Shown piece by piece: positions 26,728 to 39,004 of a stretch of DNA of 64,000 nt; position 1 is the stretch's first letter; each line of letters opens with the position of its first letter. The stretch spans positions 749,859 to 813,858 of the forward strand of contig MU278359.1 in the NCBI GenBank assembly GCA_022385755.1. Reading direction: 5' to 3'. The stretch is from Trametopsis cervina (taxonomy: Eukaryota > Basidiomycota > Agaricomycetes > Polyporales > Irpicaceae). The notes under the pieces were generated by a model. It was given only the letters and a program-made list of their open reading frames with translations, was not told where the DNA came from and searched no databases. Made by a program: the position numbers and the translations under genes.

Positions 26728-29700
26728 TTATTGGAAGTACAGCTGTTGTACTTCTCCCTGAGAGAACTGTAAGTTGCATGCAGGACATTTGCGCTGTCTG
26801 CTGGTGATTCGCTCGTTTACACAACTCTTGCAGAACGCTAGGAAGGGCGTTTAGTGATCAGCATCGCCGAGGAACTTATTGAAGCTGAGCTCACAGTGCA
26901 TGCATTTCGTCAATACAGTATTACGCATGTTCATCTTGCATGTAGAACACTTGAGCAGGCTCTGTTGTTAAGTAATACATTCAGCGAGCATTTTTTGAAT
27001 TCAAGTTTTGCGGGTGCCCTACCATGCACTTCTCGACCTCACTCTGTAGCTGGGCCTCTCTCGTAGTACTGCTCGTACTCTGACTCGTAACACTCGTCTT
27101 GAGTTTAGCCGCTTGACGTTCAGCCTCTTTAAGCTTCTTGTTCATAGCTTCCTCCAGCTTGACAGTTGCGGCGCGTTTTCGATTCAAATCTACTAGAACC
27201 TCTTGGATAGGACCCTTCAACTGTGGAAATATATGAGGGGAGTGAAAAGGCAGACGGAGGGTCACATACCTCCTCCGCATAATGTCGAGAATTGTCCGCG
27301 TAGCTCATGACTATTCTGCGGTCACGATCAAGTTCGACAATCTTGTTTTGCTGTGTTATTTTGGTTTCACGAAGGATGACAAGTTCCATTTCCATCTCTT
27401 TCTGTGTTACAGTAAACATCATAATCCATGGCGGCAGGCGGATACGTACGGCAAGATTTGATGAGTTTCTCTCCTGCGCAAGCAATCGTTCGAGAGCTTG
27501 TACCTGTTTTTCGAGATTACGAGAGATGGTCTTCTTCTCGAGTTCCAACGCCTCCTTGTTACGCATGATAGTATAATACTTGTTGTCGGATTTGGCTTTC
27601 TACAGAAGTAGGGTTATCAAGGCAAGCATCCCACTGACAAGTATAAGAAACCCACCTCAATACCCAGCTTGTTCAAACGGTCCTCCATGGCTGAGAGGTC
27701 GAAGACCTTACTCTTGGCTTGTTTATCAAGGGTTTCCCAAGCAGCAGACAGTCTGTCAATTTCCGTGTAGAGTGATGTTTCAGCCTTTCAGAATGGGGTC
27801 AGGGGACGCGTTATATGAACAAACTACTTCACATACTTGCTCCCGCTGTTGGTCTTGTAGACGAAGCTTCTGAATCTCTTCTTCCTTCGCCTGCAATTGC
27901 TGTGCCAGGGCTCGTACATCAAGGTGCTGTTCTAATAAAGACTCTCCATACACAGCCTGATAACGCTGGAGCTGCTTCGTTGCGTTAATCAGCTCGCGTC
28001 TAACGTCAACATCCTTTAGCTCATCAGCAGCTTTTGCTCGTAGCTCTGCGTCACTACGTGGTGTTAATTCAGTGCGTAAGTGTCAGTGATGGAATATACG
28101 CACGCCAAACGCGTCTTCAGGTCCTCAATGTAAGATTGCTCCTCGGTTCCGCATTGAAACAAGAACTTCAAGAGGTCTTCGTCTCCGGCTTGAGCAGCTG
28201 TGCGAGTTCGAAGTCGATTCACTTCCAACATCAACGTCTTCACTCGTTCCTGGATGATATCATTGAGATCGAATCATACTTTCTTCAGTTCGGGGCGTAG
28301 GCTTACAGAACGTGTCTCCGCAAGAGTTTTGAACTCTTGCAAAGATTGTTGCTTAACACTGAGCTTCTGCTTGTACTCATTCAGGTCACACAGCTGCTGG
28401 TCACGTTGCTCCCGCAGGCGTGCAATATCCTTGTCCTTGTTGGAAATCAATGTTCGCAACTCTTCTCCCTTTTTCTCGTTGGCAGACTTAACTATGGTCA
28501 GTACAGTGACAGGCAAGAGTTATACTTAACGTACATTGAAGCTTCTTTCCATATCTACCCTCGAGCGACGTAGGGAGTTCACTTCGCCGACGAGACTGGC
28601 TATCCTGAGATCTCGTTCTTTGATCGTGTGCTCTAATGCAGATGCGTGTTTCTGCAAGCTGATGAAGAGTCCATGACTTCTTACGACCATCTCGGACGCA
28701 AATTTGTGCTGTACTATAGAAATCAGAGCCGAAGAACTAAACCGCCCGTGTAGCGCACCTTCAGCTGAAGCTGGAGTTCCGCTATTTCGTGTTCCAACGT
28801 AGCGTTCTCTTGCAGTAGCTTATGTATTGACTGACTTGTATCGGGCGTGCTATCCTCAGGTTTGTCTGGGCCTATGGGACTGTTGCCGCTGGCTATAGGA
28901 GAGCGAGGGCTGAGTGACTAATGAAGGCCATGAATAAACACGGCTAAGCACACATATTATACCAAGAACCCACCGAGCTTACTGGAGGGACCGAGTCTTG
29001 GACGTGCTCAGGTGCTGACTTCTCTGGTGGTTCCGTGATAGCAGGCCCACTAGGTTGAGTGATATGTTCGGAGTCAGGATTGAGAACCACCGCCGCTTTA
29101 CTCTTTAGTCGATCCAATCGCCTTTCAACTGCGATGAGTTGTTCGTGGTAGCGCTGCTTCTCGAGTTCCGAGTCTCGCAGCTTCGCATTCAACAAGGATA
29201 CCTCTGAGCGTAGTGTTGAGCTCTGCATAATAGTAAGCGCCGATATTATTCAAGTGTCCATCCACTCAGTTCGCACCTCTGCTTGAGCCTTATGGCATTG
29301 TCTGTAAGCCTCGTCCTGCAACAACAACGATTCTTGCTTCCCGCCGAGCCGTACGAACGATGTGACTAACCGTTCGGTGGCGTGCATCTTGTTACGCAGC
29401 TCTTCGACATAATGTGGATCCGGGTCATGAGATACATGGCTCGTGAGGTCATATATGTCTAGAAGAAGGTATCAGATGTTATAGAGAAGTTGCGACTCAA
29501 TGTGGATGACAAACCTTTGGTCTGGACTTCGACAGGGCCAAGGTCGTCCGACTTCACCACCGATCGAATAGTTGAGATGAGCTAACTTATCCATTCAGCA
29601 CACTGCGTAGTCATACCTCCTCCAAACATTACCTGCATCCAACATGCTTCCAGAGCAGCCAATCCCGCCTCACATGTGTTCCTCCTTCGTTCCAGCTCTT

Positions 29701-29976
29701 CTATCTTCGCTAAGTTTCTGTTGTTCTCTCTTGAATAATGCTTCATCTGACGATATATAGCATCCTTTCTGAACAACTGCAGATATAATCAATCATGTCG
29801 CCCATACCACTGAATGTACAGTCTTCAGCTACCTCAAGATTGTCTTCATCCTTCGGTTCATTAGCTTCTGGCAGACCATTCACTGGCACAGGGGAGTCGT
29901 GACTATCCGAGATCGCTCTCTTCTTCGACTGCAGGCTGTCTGCATCATCTACTCTCTGCCTCTTCCTTGATTCCAT
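26728..29976 (-). CDS. BRE1: BRE1, E3 ubiquitin ligase for histone H2B
   Basis: Bre1 with Rad6 monoubiquitinates H2B and so controls H3K4/K79 methylation. The start codon at 29976 (MESRKRQRVDD) gives a basic nuclear-type N-terminus (QSKKRAISDS). Many small exons encode an almost continuous coiled coil: QMKHYSRENNRNLAKIEELE, RLDRLKSK near 29110, and LEKKTISRNLEKQVQALERL near 27530. The C-terminal RING is split over three exons: LLKCSTCKMNMRNTVLTKCM at 26970-26905, then HSFCKSC and RKCPACN (C3HC4), ending FSQGEVQQLYFQ as in the family. Introns at 27024-26963 and about 26911-26853 interrupt the RING. The stop codon is at 26728-26730. I read the overall length as about 850-900 residues; not every internal boundary was verified. 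Confidence 0.95.
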
Positions 29977-30281
29977 CGACGAGAAATAAGTGAGGAGGAA
30001 TAAGTTATAAATCGAGAGAAAGAGTGCTGGCCAATGTAGCAGGCGGAGAGGTTGAACAAAATCGAACTCCGACTACTCCGTTAATTAATTAGCGCGCGCG
30101 ACGCGTCTGTGGCGAGGCAGCCATTTATGCCTTGAGTTGGAATTCATTCGTTCGTTCCGATACATGCTTGTGAACGATGTGCAAAAATTGCGTCCAAACC
30201 AATACGTCTTTATTTGATATCGCCCCATATTCGTGTGCAAGGACGCATTCAGCTCTTGTTTACTATTACTCTGCAACGAAG

Positions 30282-33003
30282 CTACGTCGAATTGCCATTG
30301 GCCATAAATTTCGCGAAAATGCTCCTTATTCCACCACCTTCACATGCATCAGTTTCTGCATGACCGCTCGCGTGAAGATCACGACGACGAAACCCGAAGT
30401 CTGCATTGGGCGAGTCGACGTCCTATCGACGTACTCAGTGTCACTAGTCTTCGCTAAAGAACCATCCAACTTACGCAGTTATTCTCTGAGCGCGCCGCAC
30501 GCATATCGCAGATTGTGACACGAACGCAGTCTCCTGTGCAGGGCGTAACCGCGCCTCCTCGGCTGATGCGCGTGTTCCACAACTGGAAGGCGGTCTCGTT
30601 TGCATCAAAGACGTCCGTAAGTCGATGCCAGAAAGAAGCGTTCAGCGGCTCTGCAGGTCCGAGGGCGGGCTGGACGAGTGGGCCATAAGATTCTCGGGCG
30701 GAGTAGTATAGCTCCCACTTGGCTATATGGGAGATATAATCAATGTCGAACACAGCGATGCATGGTAACGCATAACGTACGAGAGGCATGGAAAGTCGGG
30801 TCAGAAACGTTTGCTACGAGGCCGATAAGTAGCTTGTCATAGATCTCTTGACTGAACCACTTACTGAAGTACACCTTCATATCCATAACCTCGAAGGTAT
30901 CAGGGTCAACGTCGTATAACTTGAAGGCCGGATTTCCACCTAATGATCGTAGACTGAGTGTCGGCCTACGAGGGTGAATGTGACCTTACTAGTAGGTGTT
31001 AACGCAGGCCCGATAAACAAAATGCTATCTGCTGTTTCAGCGTTTTGTTGATTCCAGTCAGAGTACGCAATCTCAAATTGGTCCTGTGTACCGGATCAGC
31101 ATTTCTTTCAAGAATGCTCCGTGAAGGAATATACTTTGTGGCTATGGCCGAAGAACTGAGCAGCAATCGTATTCCTGTAGCGCTGCACAATTTGATCGTA
31201 GTAATTCGACTGCGGGATAGAGTGAGTGATATCCAACAGAACAAGAGCACAAGATACCTGGTCGTGCATGAAGTCCGCCTTTCCTGAGGGTATGTGTCCG
31301 ATGATCCACGCACGTTCCCCAGCATCCTCTGCAGCCTGCAACTGGGAAGTCATGAAAGCCAACAAGCCGTTGGGATCAGGGCTAGAAGAGTCAAACTCAT
31401 TCTCGGCTCGTGTGAACCTAACTTGAAACATACACTTGGGCATTGCTATCATAAACCCAGAAGCTGGAGATTGACGTCAGCGAATATCTCTCTGACGAGA
31501 TGTTATGCATACTTTTGCTTATACCAATATTGCGTGTTCATGGATATGATTCTTCCAACGAACCATCACTTGGATCACTCAGAGATTGGTTGGCATTAGT
31601 GGACATACCGTAACTTCCTGCCGGAAACAACTGCAGCGTACGAGCCAGACATATCATGCACCTGCTTTGCGGCCGTACGGCCTATCCAGTGCTGTTGACG
31701 GATTATTAGCTACAAATTACCAAGAAATCTGAGACCGTCACCTCCCAGCCAGCGCTCTGTGTATCGAAGACGAACTGCGAGCTCCCCACAGCTGGACTGG
31801 TCGTGTTCCGCGGGAAGCTGTTGACAGGTGATGTATCGCTATAAAAGAGTTACACGTGTGGAGATACCGCTGATATTATTGATACTGACTGGTTACCTAG
31901 AAGGAAGCATGTCGCTCAGAATTGAACAAAGGTTTATACAGCTGAGGACAGACCGATCGCAGGATACACTGTCAAGCCTATAGAGGCCGCCATCTGGTCG
32001 TTCCATTCTTTGAGATCAATGGTGGAGTTACTGGTGTTCGAATGAGAATCTTTCTCAATTGATTGGATCTATTACTGACGTCTTATTGACCAGCCATGTA
32101 TCTCCTGCAAGAGAACACTGTATCCATGCCATCAGGATTTGGATGAGAGACTTGCTCACCTTCAACAACGTCTCCGGTAAAGATAGCAAACGCTGCATCG
32201 TGACCGAACTCTTGCACCGCACCCAGAAGACTTTGCGCGAGATCCGACGGACTATCACACTTATGATTCCCGAAAGGCTCTGCAGGCTCTGTTATCGGAC
32301 CCATGTGATCTGCAAAGTTACGGCAACAAATATTCTTAGTGCAGTTTGCGTCAGCGCCAACCTGCTGTAGAGTTCAGAGATCAGGTTATAGATGTGACCG
32401 TTGCAACGCACAGTATACTGCCTATCTATGTGAACGTCCGATAGGTGTACCACTTTGAATGTCGGCCTACCCTTAGAGATAAATTTGCGCGGGTGGGCCG
32501 GGGCTGGTTTAGGGAGTTGAACCGTGAACGGTGTTACCTCAGGTTGCTAATGGAGGATAAGGCCAATTATAGAGAAATACGAGCTCATTATGATTACCTG
32601 GCATAACGCAAACGCGGCTTCACAGAACTTTGTTGCTGTCTTACCTCCAGCATCGAATGAACGCAGGGCGTGTGCCATAATCGGACCCGACCGCTGCAGT
32701 TCTCCTACACATACATCCATGTCTTCCGCCTACGATAGTGATCATTAGCCACGGTTGGTGCACAGGCGTAGGTAAATGTACCTTGGTGATTTCACAAATT
32801 TGTATAAGCCCATCAACGAAGGTGTCATCGCCCAGTCCTGCGAGTACCTGCAACGGCGGTAGGACGATCGAATGGCAGGACGCACAATCGGTGGCGTTCT
32901 GCAAGGCAGCAAGGATTTCATCAATGAGGGAGGCATTGCAGAGTGCGCCAAAAGCTGTGAAGGCTATGACCGTAGCACTGAGTAGCGAGATCATTGGAGG
33001 CAT
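30282..33003 (-). CDS. acid sphingomyelinase-like phosphodiesterase, copy A
   Basis: This is a secreted or lysosomal-type calcineurin-fold phosphodiesterase of the ASMase/SMPDL family. It has a signal peptide (ISLLSATVIAFTAFGALC) and a saposin-B-like domain with paired Cys (LQNATDCASCHSIVLPPL). Metallophosphoesterase motifs follow in order: a DVHID-type motif I, FTGDVVEG, GNHDTSPVNSFP (across an intron near 31900) and QFFGHSHKV. The C-terminal ASMase domain has ESYGPLVQPALGP and WNTRISRGG. The final exon starts at 30465 after a 52-nt intron and ends with a Cys-bearing tail; it was found by matching copy B. ASMases hydrolyse sphingomyelin, but fungi mainly have IPC-type sphingolipids, so the true substrate is uncertain. 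A TATA box lies at 33046-33041. The gene is in tandem with copy B. Confidence 0.9.
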
Positions 33004-33040
33004 ATTCTTGCGGGTTGACTCTGGACTCCATTGCGCTGCA

Positions 33041-33046
33041 TTTATA
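33041..33046 (-). promoter_or_regulatory. TATA box of ASMase-like copy A
   Basis: TATAAA lies 38 bases upstream of the ATG at 33003, which supports that start and implies a very short leader. Confidence 0.55.
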
Positions 33047-34472
33047 GCTCTCCAGAGTAATTTGTAGACCAGATTCCTGACTTCTTTAACGGCATACCGA
33101 GCACACGGCCTATCGCAGTGAGATATTTTATCCCAATGAGATAAGGATCTGTAAGAACGTGCAAAAGTAGCATTCAGACCATGTGCATACTCCAATTGAG
33201 AATATGAAGCCTGATCTCGGAATACAACCTGGCCGCGAACGTGTCGTTGGCAAAGAAGAAGACCATGAGAATCGCGCACCAAAGGTTATTCACTCACATG
33301 CATGACGATGGGACGGACAGGAAGATCCACCTGCGTGAATACGCCTGATGTTCTCTTCGTCCTAATCCAGGCATTATGGAAAGGCTCTCCGTCTCATGCC
33401 GATGATCCAAGCCATCTGTTCAAAACTGTAGTTGTTATATCGGCGGCCGTGCCGCCAAACGTTGATGAGGCCAGAAGTCGGTCAATATCACGAGTTCTGC
33501 GAAGTTGCCCTTCTCCTTCCGCCCAAATCGTCTCATGTGTCACTCAGCTGCCGGGTCAGGTTTCTGCTCGTACATTTCTTCCGTCTGTCCTTGCTCTGCC
33601 AGGTTTGCTCCATTTGGCCGTTGCACTATTGTACTCCAAAGTTCAACACGTGTATTTCACTCAACGAAGCTGAATGACAGGACTTACCAGCCCTACATCT
33701 TCTTATTCCTGAGGGATTATCCGCGTAACGACTTCTTGTGATATGAGCATGTTTTCTATAGGCACTTTATCCTGCAAAGCATATTCATGGCTCTGTTGAG
33801 CGGTCTTGGAACACGACTGGGTTCAGAGAGAACCAAGATACATTGAATGGCGGCTACTTGTAGTCTCCCCGAGGCAGAGTAGACGCCTTCAACTTTCGTG
33901 CCTCAATGATGTACATTACCTCCTTGCAGTGTTTTGTGAAGCCAGAGGCATCCAAGGCCATTCCATACCAATATTCTGGCACTTCGTAGTCCATCTCTGA
34001 TATCTGCAAGTCCGCATGGAGGCTGAAGTAGTGAAAGACAGCCCTCGACTATCACTCTGAAGCACGACTCAGAACAGGGACGTTGAATTTGAATCGGCTT
34101 GGAAAAGTTAAGTAGAGGTAGGAAGAGAGGTCTGATGAGTACTCTACAGAAGGATGTTGGTGGAACACTTCCAAAATATGATGTCGTGGACGTCCATGTG
34201 TCACGTGTTCACGGTCTTACATCGAAGTCTGGCACGTCGCCAGCACCTGCTTCACATATGAAACTCACTCACCGAACGACTGGTCGTTCCCCATGCTGTA
34301 TCAGCGCATATGATCCGCAGGATATAAAATGCCTTACAGTCTCTACATTCAAAACAAAAATTTTGAGTTGCGTCCGCGAGCGCACTCATGTCTACTGCTC
34401 TACATAATTCGTGAACCAAAGTTCGTACTGTCTGACTGCGCCTGCGTTCAGATCAGCCACCTTTTAGACTAC
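33047..34472. other. 1.4 kb spacer between the two ASMase-like genes
   Basis: No supportable gene. A plus-strand ORF at 33302-33673 has no recognisable motifs or splice partners. The rest is frame-broken. Confidence 0.5.
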
Positions 34473-37195
34473 TCAATCTTTGGCGATCCATTCGCGGAAC
34501 ATGCTGCGGATGCTGCTGCCTTCGCACTCGTCGGCCTCGGTATGAACATCATCGTTGAAGTCACGACGGAAGGCGAAGCCACCGCCAAACTTGTCCGTGT
34601 CCTGAAGATATACATTTAGTATTATTCTCATCACACCGACGAGCTGCAGAACGTACACAGTTGTTCTCCGATCGGGCGGAACGCATGTCACAGATTGCGG
34701 CAGTCATACAGTCCCCAGTGCAAGCCGAAACTGCTGCGCCTCGGCTGAGACGAGTGTTCCACAACTGGAAGGCAGTCTCGTTGGCCTCAAACACCTCTGT
34801 CAAGCCGTGCCAGAAAGAAGCGTTGAGCGAATCCCTAGGACCGAGGCTGGGTTTAACCATTGGGCCGTATGACTCGCGAGCGGAGTAGTACAGCTGCCAC
34901 TTGGCTGAGAGAGGCGTGTTACTAGGGCAAGATGGAAGAGAATGCGTTAAGACTTACGAGATTTATGGAATGTTGGGTCGGAGATGTTTGCTGTGTGTAT
35001 GTAAGCATCGTGCTTTAAGTCGTGAATCGCGCAAAAACCCACTGAAGTACACTTTCATGTCCATCACCTCGAAGGTGTCGGGGTCAACATCGTACATTTT
35101 GAAGGCAGGGTGTCCACCTATTGAAAAGAATTAGGCGGGTAGCCACTCGCGTAGAAAATGATCTCACTGGTAGGTGTCAATGCAGGCCCAATAAACAAGA
35201 TGCTGTCTGCGGTCTCCGCGCTCTGGTTTTCCCAGTCGGAGTACGCGATCTCGAACTGGTCCTGTAGCGAAGATGAATGAGTATCCCGCAGAAATAATAC
35301 AGCGAAACTTACTTTGTGACTGTGTCCGAAGAACTGGGCTGCAATGGTGTTCCTGTAGCGTTGCACGATCTGATCATAGTAGTTCGACTGCGGGATAGGT
35401 TGAGTAAGCCGTCAGCAAGAGGTTCAACGTACACACCTGGTCATGCAAGAAGTCGGCTTTGCCCGATGGGATATGGCCGATAATCCAGGCGCGTTCGCCG
35501 GCGTCCTCGGCGGCTTGCAGTTGGGACACCATAAAGGCCAACAAACCGTTCGGGTCGGCGCTAAAAGAGAGTTGTGATTAGCTTTCGCGACTGGGGAGGT
35601 AGCATTGGACAAACATTTGCTCGTTGGTGTCATACAGCCAGAAGCTACAACAGAAGGCTTATGTCAGCAAGTGTGTGGGATCCATACGCACGAAACGTAC
35701 TTCTGCTTGTACCAGTACTGTGTGTTCATGGAGATGATGCTGTCCGACTATGTCAGTGCACTGATCCACAGTTGCGAACGTGCAAACAAACAGACCGTAG
35801 CTTTTTGCCATGAACAACAGCTCCGTATGAGCCCGATCCGTCGTGGACCTGCTTTGCGGCAGTTTTCCCAATCCATTGCTATAAGAAAATTGTTCATGTA
35901 TGACCTACTCGATATAAGAACGTACTTACCTCCCAACCAGCGCTCTGTGTGTCGAAAACAAACTGCGAGCTACCAACGGAGGGGCTGGTGTTGTTCCGGG
36001 GGAAGCTGTTTACCGGCGAGGTGTCGCTAGGGGAGGGTTAAATATACGAACAGATGACCATATAAGATCAATACTGACTGGTTGCCTGTCAAGTGGTTCA
36101 TTAGATTGAGAACTTGTCATATGGTATAGTACGAACCAATGGAAGGGTATACAGTCAACCCGATAGAAGCCGACATCTGGTCATTCCACTCGCGAAGATC
36201 GACAGCCGAGTCACTGTGCTCAAGTGAGAATCAGGTAAAGGCAGCTAGGGACATAACCGACCTCTTGTTAGTGAGCCAGATGTCTCCTGCGGTGGCACAA
36301 TTAACCAACGCTACCACGGTTGCAAGTCCAACCAAAGACTAACCTTCCACAACATCACCGGTAAAGATAGCGAATGCCGCATCATGGCCGAACTCCTGCA
36401 CAGCGCCCAAAAGGCTCTGTGCAAGATCCGGGGGACTATCACAATGAGAGTTTCCGAAGGGCTCCGCGGGTTCCGTGACCGGGCCAGTCTGGCCTACAAA
36501 GTGACGGCAGCAGATGCTCTTCGTGCAGTTTGCATCGGCTCCGACCTGTATGAGTAACTCAGAAACTACTAGACATATATAAACGGTCAAAGGCTTACAG
36601 TGTACTGTCTGTCGATATGGACATCCGACAGATGCACAACCTTCATAGTCGGTCGGCCTTGAGAAACCCATTTGTGCGGCTTCGCAGGCGCTGGCTTGGG
36701 GAACTCGACCGTGTACGGCGTGACTTCCGGTTGCTATACAAAGTATCAGCAAAAGCCCAACACTTGGCCTTCAACGAATTTTACCTGGCAGATTGCGAAG
36801 GTAGCCTCGCAGAATTTTGTCGCCGTTATGCCACCAGCTTCGATAGAGCGCAAGTCATGGGCGATAATCGGGCCCAGACGGCCCAACTCGCCCTCACAAA
36901 CGTCCTTATCTCTTTTCTGCAAGACCTCTCGTCAGATCTTCGTCAACGCAGGATGGGAGCATGTAACACCACTCACTCCGGTCGCCTCACAGATCTCGAC
37001 CAAGCCATTGACGAACGCATCATCGCCCGCGCGCGCAAGTCTCTGCAACGGCGGGAAGAGCACCGTATGGCACGACGCGCAATCGGTCGCGTTCTTTATG
37101 GCCGCAGCGACATCGTCGACGAGGGAGGAGGAGGTGTTGGGGAGCGCGTTGACAGCCGTGATGGCTACGATCGTAGCGGTGAGAAGCCCGAGCAT
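34473..37195 (-). CDS. acid sphingomyelinase-like phosphodiesterase, copy B
   Basis: This is a paralog of copy A with the same domain order. It has a signal peptide (MLGLLTATIVAITAVNALP), a saposin-B-like domain (IKNATDCASCHTVLFPPLQR), metallophosphoesterase motif I in MKVVHLSDVHIDRQYT, a Cys-rich segment CTKSICCRHF, FTGDVVEG, GNHDTSPVNSFP across an intron at about 36071-36020, GHIPSGKADF, and QFFGHSHK. The ASMase C-terminal domain ends in a last exon after a 55-nt intron (GGGFAFRRDFNDDVHTEADE). The frame stays open through every motif, so the copy looks functional. An in-frame ATG at 37237 is possible, but it lies only about 20 bases from the TATA box, so 37195 is preferred. The substrate is inferred only. 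Confidence 0.9.
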
Positions 37196-37252
37196 CGCTG
37201 CGGTCTGGTGTGCGGTGTGGGTGTAAAAATGTTGCATTCCAATGCTTCTACA

Positions 37253-37259
37253 TTTTATA
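37253..37259 (-). promoter_or_regulatory. TATA box of ASMase-like copy B
   Basis: TATAAAA lies 58 bases upstream of the preferred ATG at 37195. It argues against use of the ATG at 37237. Confidence 0.55.
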
Positions 37260-37515
37260 TTCTCCTAGAACAGGCAGCGAGCAGGATTGCCCGTCTATCT
37301 GACGACGCGTCCGACACCCGACTTATCGTGCTGAGATAGTTTATCCCAGACGGACTGAGAACGTGCAGAGCACGCGCACCCCCGAAAGTGAGAACGTGAA
37401 CGTCGATTTTGCAAACGGTACGCGAACGTGCAGCCAGCAACGCGAACACGGCACCGCGGAATACACAAGGACGTCATCATCATCTCTGCAAACTCGTTCA
37501 GCCGCGTTACACAAA

Positions 37516-37541
37516 GTGTCGTGTCGTGTCGTGTCGTGTCG
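37516..37541. repeat. GTGTC pentanucleotide tandem repeat
   Basis: Five perfect head-to-tail copies of GTGTC plus one base lie in the spacer between ASMase-like copy B and the DUO1 stop. Confidence 0.95.
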
Positions 37542-37603
37542 GTACCGCACAGATACGAACGGCGGATAAAACATTCGTCAAACATGAAACGCACCTCTAC
37601 CTC

Positions 37604-38809
37604 TCATTTCCGCACGGTAGACGATCGCGGGATCCCCCCGACGGATGCCGAGCCTCCCGGCCGTCTCGTAGGAATTCCAGTAGATGTGCCGGGACCTGTG
37701 CCGCGAGTTGCTGCTGAAGCCGCCGCCGCTGCTGCAAAACATACAGTACGTGTAAAAATCTATATCGCATACTCTTGCTCTTGTGGCCCTGCCAAGATAG
37801 AAATGGGAATGGAAAACTCACCGCCTCTGGTACTCGCGGAAGCACCCCTCATCCCGCGCATGGACGCCCTCGTTCCTCGCACCCCACGCACGCCGCTCCC
37901 CCTCACCTTCGATTTCTCCTGTTTCTCCCTCGCCAAGAGTTCCTGTTCCTCGCGCGCTTTGCGGTCGAGCTCTATTCGCTCTAGTCGCTCGCGCTCGCGC
38001 TCGGCTGCGAGCTGGCGTTCTTGCTCTTCGAGCTCGGCCTTTCTTGTGCGTTCTGCTTCTTCTAGTGCGATCTGGTTCTCGTCCTGGTGCGAGACCCGTC
38101 GAATCAGCTTCGAGGAGTTGAGAAGGTGAGGTGCAGGCATACCGTCTCTGCTCCCTCCCATCTCTCATCCAAGATCAACTTCGTAACCTTCTCCGACGTA
38201 GACAATATATCCACATATTTATCCAACAGCGCATTCGTATTCTCAAGCTGCACAGCGACGCGCTATTTCCCCAGCAGTTCGGTATCATTTCACATCAGTT
38301 GCCACCCTACCCACAAGGGAGGGGGGAGCACTCACGTCTGTACTGGACTTCGTCTCGCGCAACGCCTCGTTGTATAGATCAAAAGCCGCATTGAGCTTCT
38401 TGAGTATATACAGATCGCTCTGCAGCTTCTCCTCGCGCGATTTCGCAGCCACTCTTTGTGCCTTCTCGATGTCCTCTGCTCTCATAGTCTCGTCAAAACC
38501 GCCTTCCTCCAAGCCTCCTTCGTCCGCCTCTCCCTCTCCCTCTTCGTATTCTTGCCCCTGTTCCTCTTCATCCTCATCAGCCAACGCAGACTCATCCGCA
38601 ACCGACGGCGAAGTAGGCTGCGCGAACAGACTAAACTTGCGTCGCGGCGGGGCCTGAGTCGGCAGATCCCCAATCGAGAGCTCAGAGAGCGAGAGATCAT
38701 CCCCGCCATGTCCGGTCCGCGACGAGCTTGCGCTGAGCAGAGATTCTGACATCAGGCGGGAGCCGCTGTCGGACAGGTGGAAATCCGCCGAGAAGTCTTG
38801 TGAGGACAT
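37604..38809 (-). CDS. DUO1: DASH/Dam1 complex subunit DUO1, 335 aa
   Basis: Duo1 is part of the ten-subunit DASH ring that couples kinetochores to spindle microtubules; it is fungal-specific. The exons are 38809-38336, 38262-38143, 38107-37822 and 37731-37604; the sum is in frame. The N-terminus is Ser-rich, followed by a Glu/Gly-rich acidic stretch (38490-38580). The conserved Duo1 core is EEKLQSDLYILKKLNAAFDL then YNEALRETKSST. After intron 1 comes ALLDKYVDILSTSEKVTKLI, then DERWEGAE. A highly charged helix rich in Glu, Arg and Ala follows (AERERERLERIELDRKAREE). The tail is Gly/Ser/Arg-rich and basic, probably microtubule-binding. The gene is longer than yeast Duo1 because of the charged helix and tail. 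Confidence 0.93.
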
Positions 38810-39004
38810 CGTTGCAGCGCGATGTATACAGGCTAGATGAGATGAGAGTTCGCAGGATCGGCAGGGCGCGACGGGACGCGTTGTGTCACAGTGTCACGTG
38901 TTAGGACTGAATCGCAGCGCAGATCTTGTGACGTCTGCATTTTGAGCCGGCTCTCATCCTTGCAATAAGCAGAGCAGTACTGTAAGAACTCTCCACGAGC
39001 GGGC
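38810..39004. promoter_or_regulatory. 195-bp divergent promoter, DUO1 / MSY1
   Basis: The two ATGs at 38809 (minus) and 39005 (plus) are 195 bp apart. It holds both promoters and leaders; no TATA box is evident. A short TGTCACAGTGTCACGTG-like repeat at about 38883-38900 (TGTCAC twice) may be a binding site. Confidence 0.6.

Noticed and set aside
32641..33282. 213-residue minus-strand ORF overlapping the start of ASMase-like copy A
   Set aside because: Only its middle part is coding. The upstream part lies before the TATA box and is not conserved in copy B; the end reads into intron 1.
37235..37237. Alternative ATG for ASMase-like copy B
   Set aside because: It sits about 20 bases from the TATA box, likely at or before the transcription start, and would put polar residues ahead of the signal peptide.
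36617..37339. 240-residue plus-strand ORF
   Set aside because: It is antisense to the first exons of ASMase-like copy B, which carries clear family motifs.
37428..38129. 233-residue Ser/Arg-rich plus-strand ORF
   Set aside because: It is antisense to the charged-helix and tail exons of DUO1.
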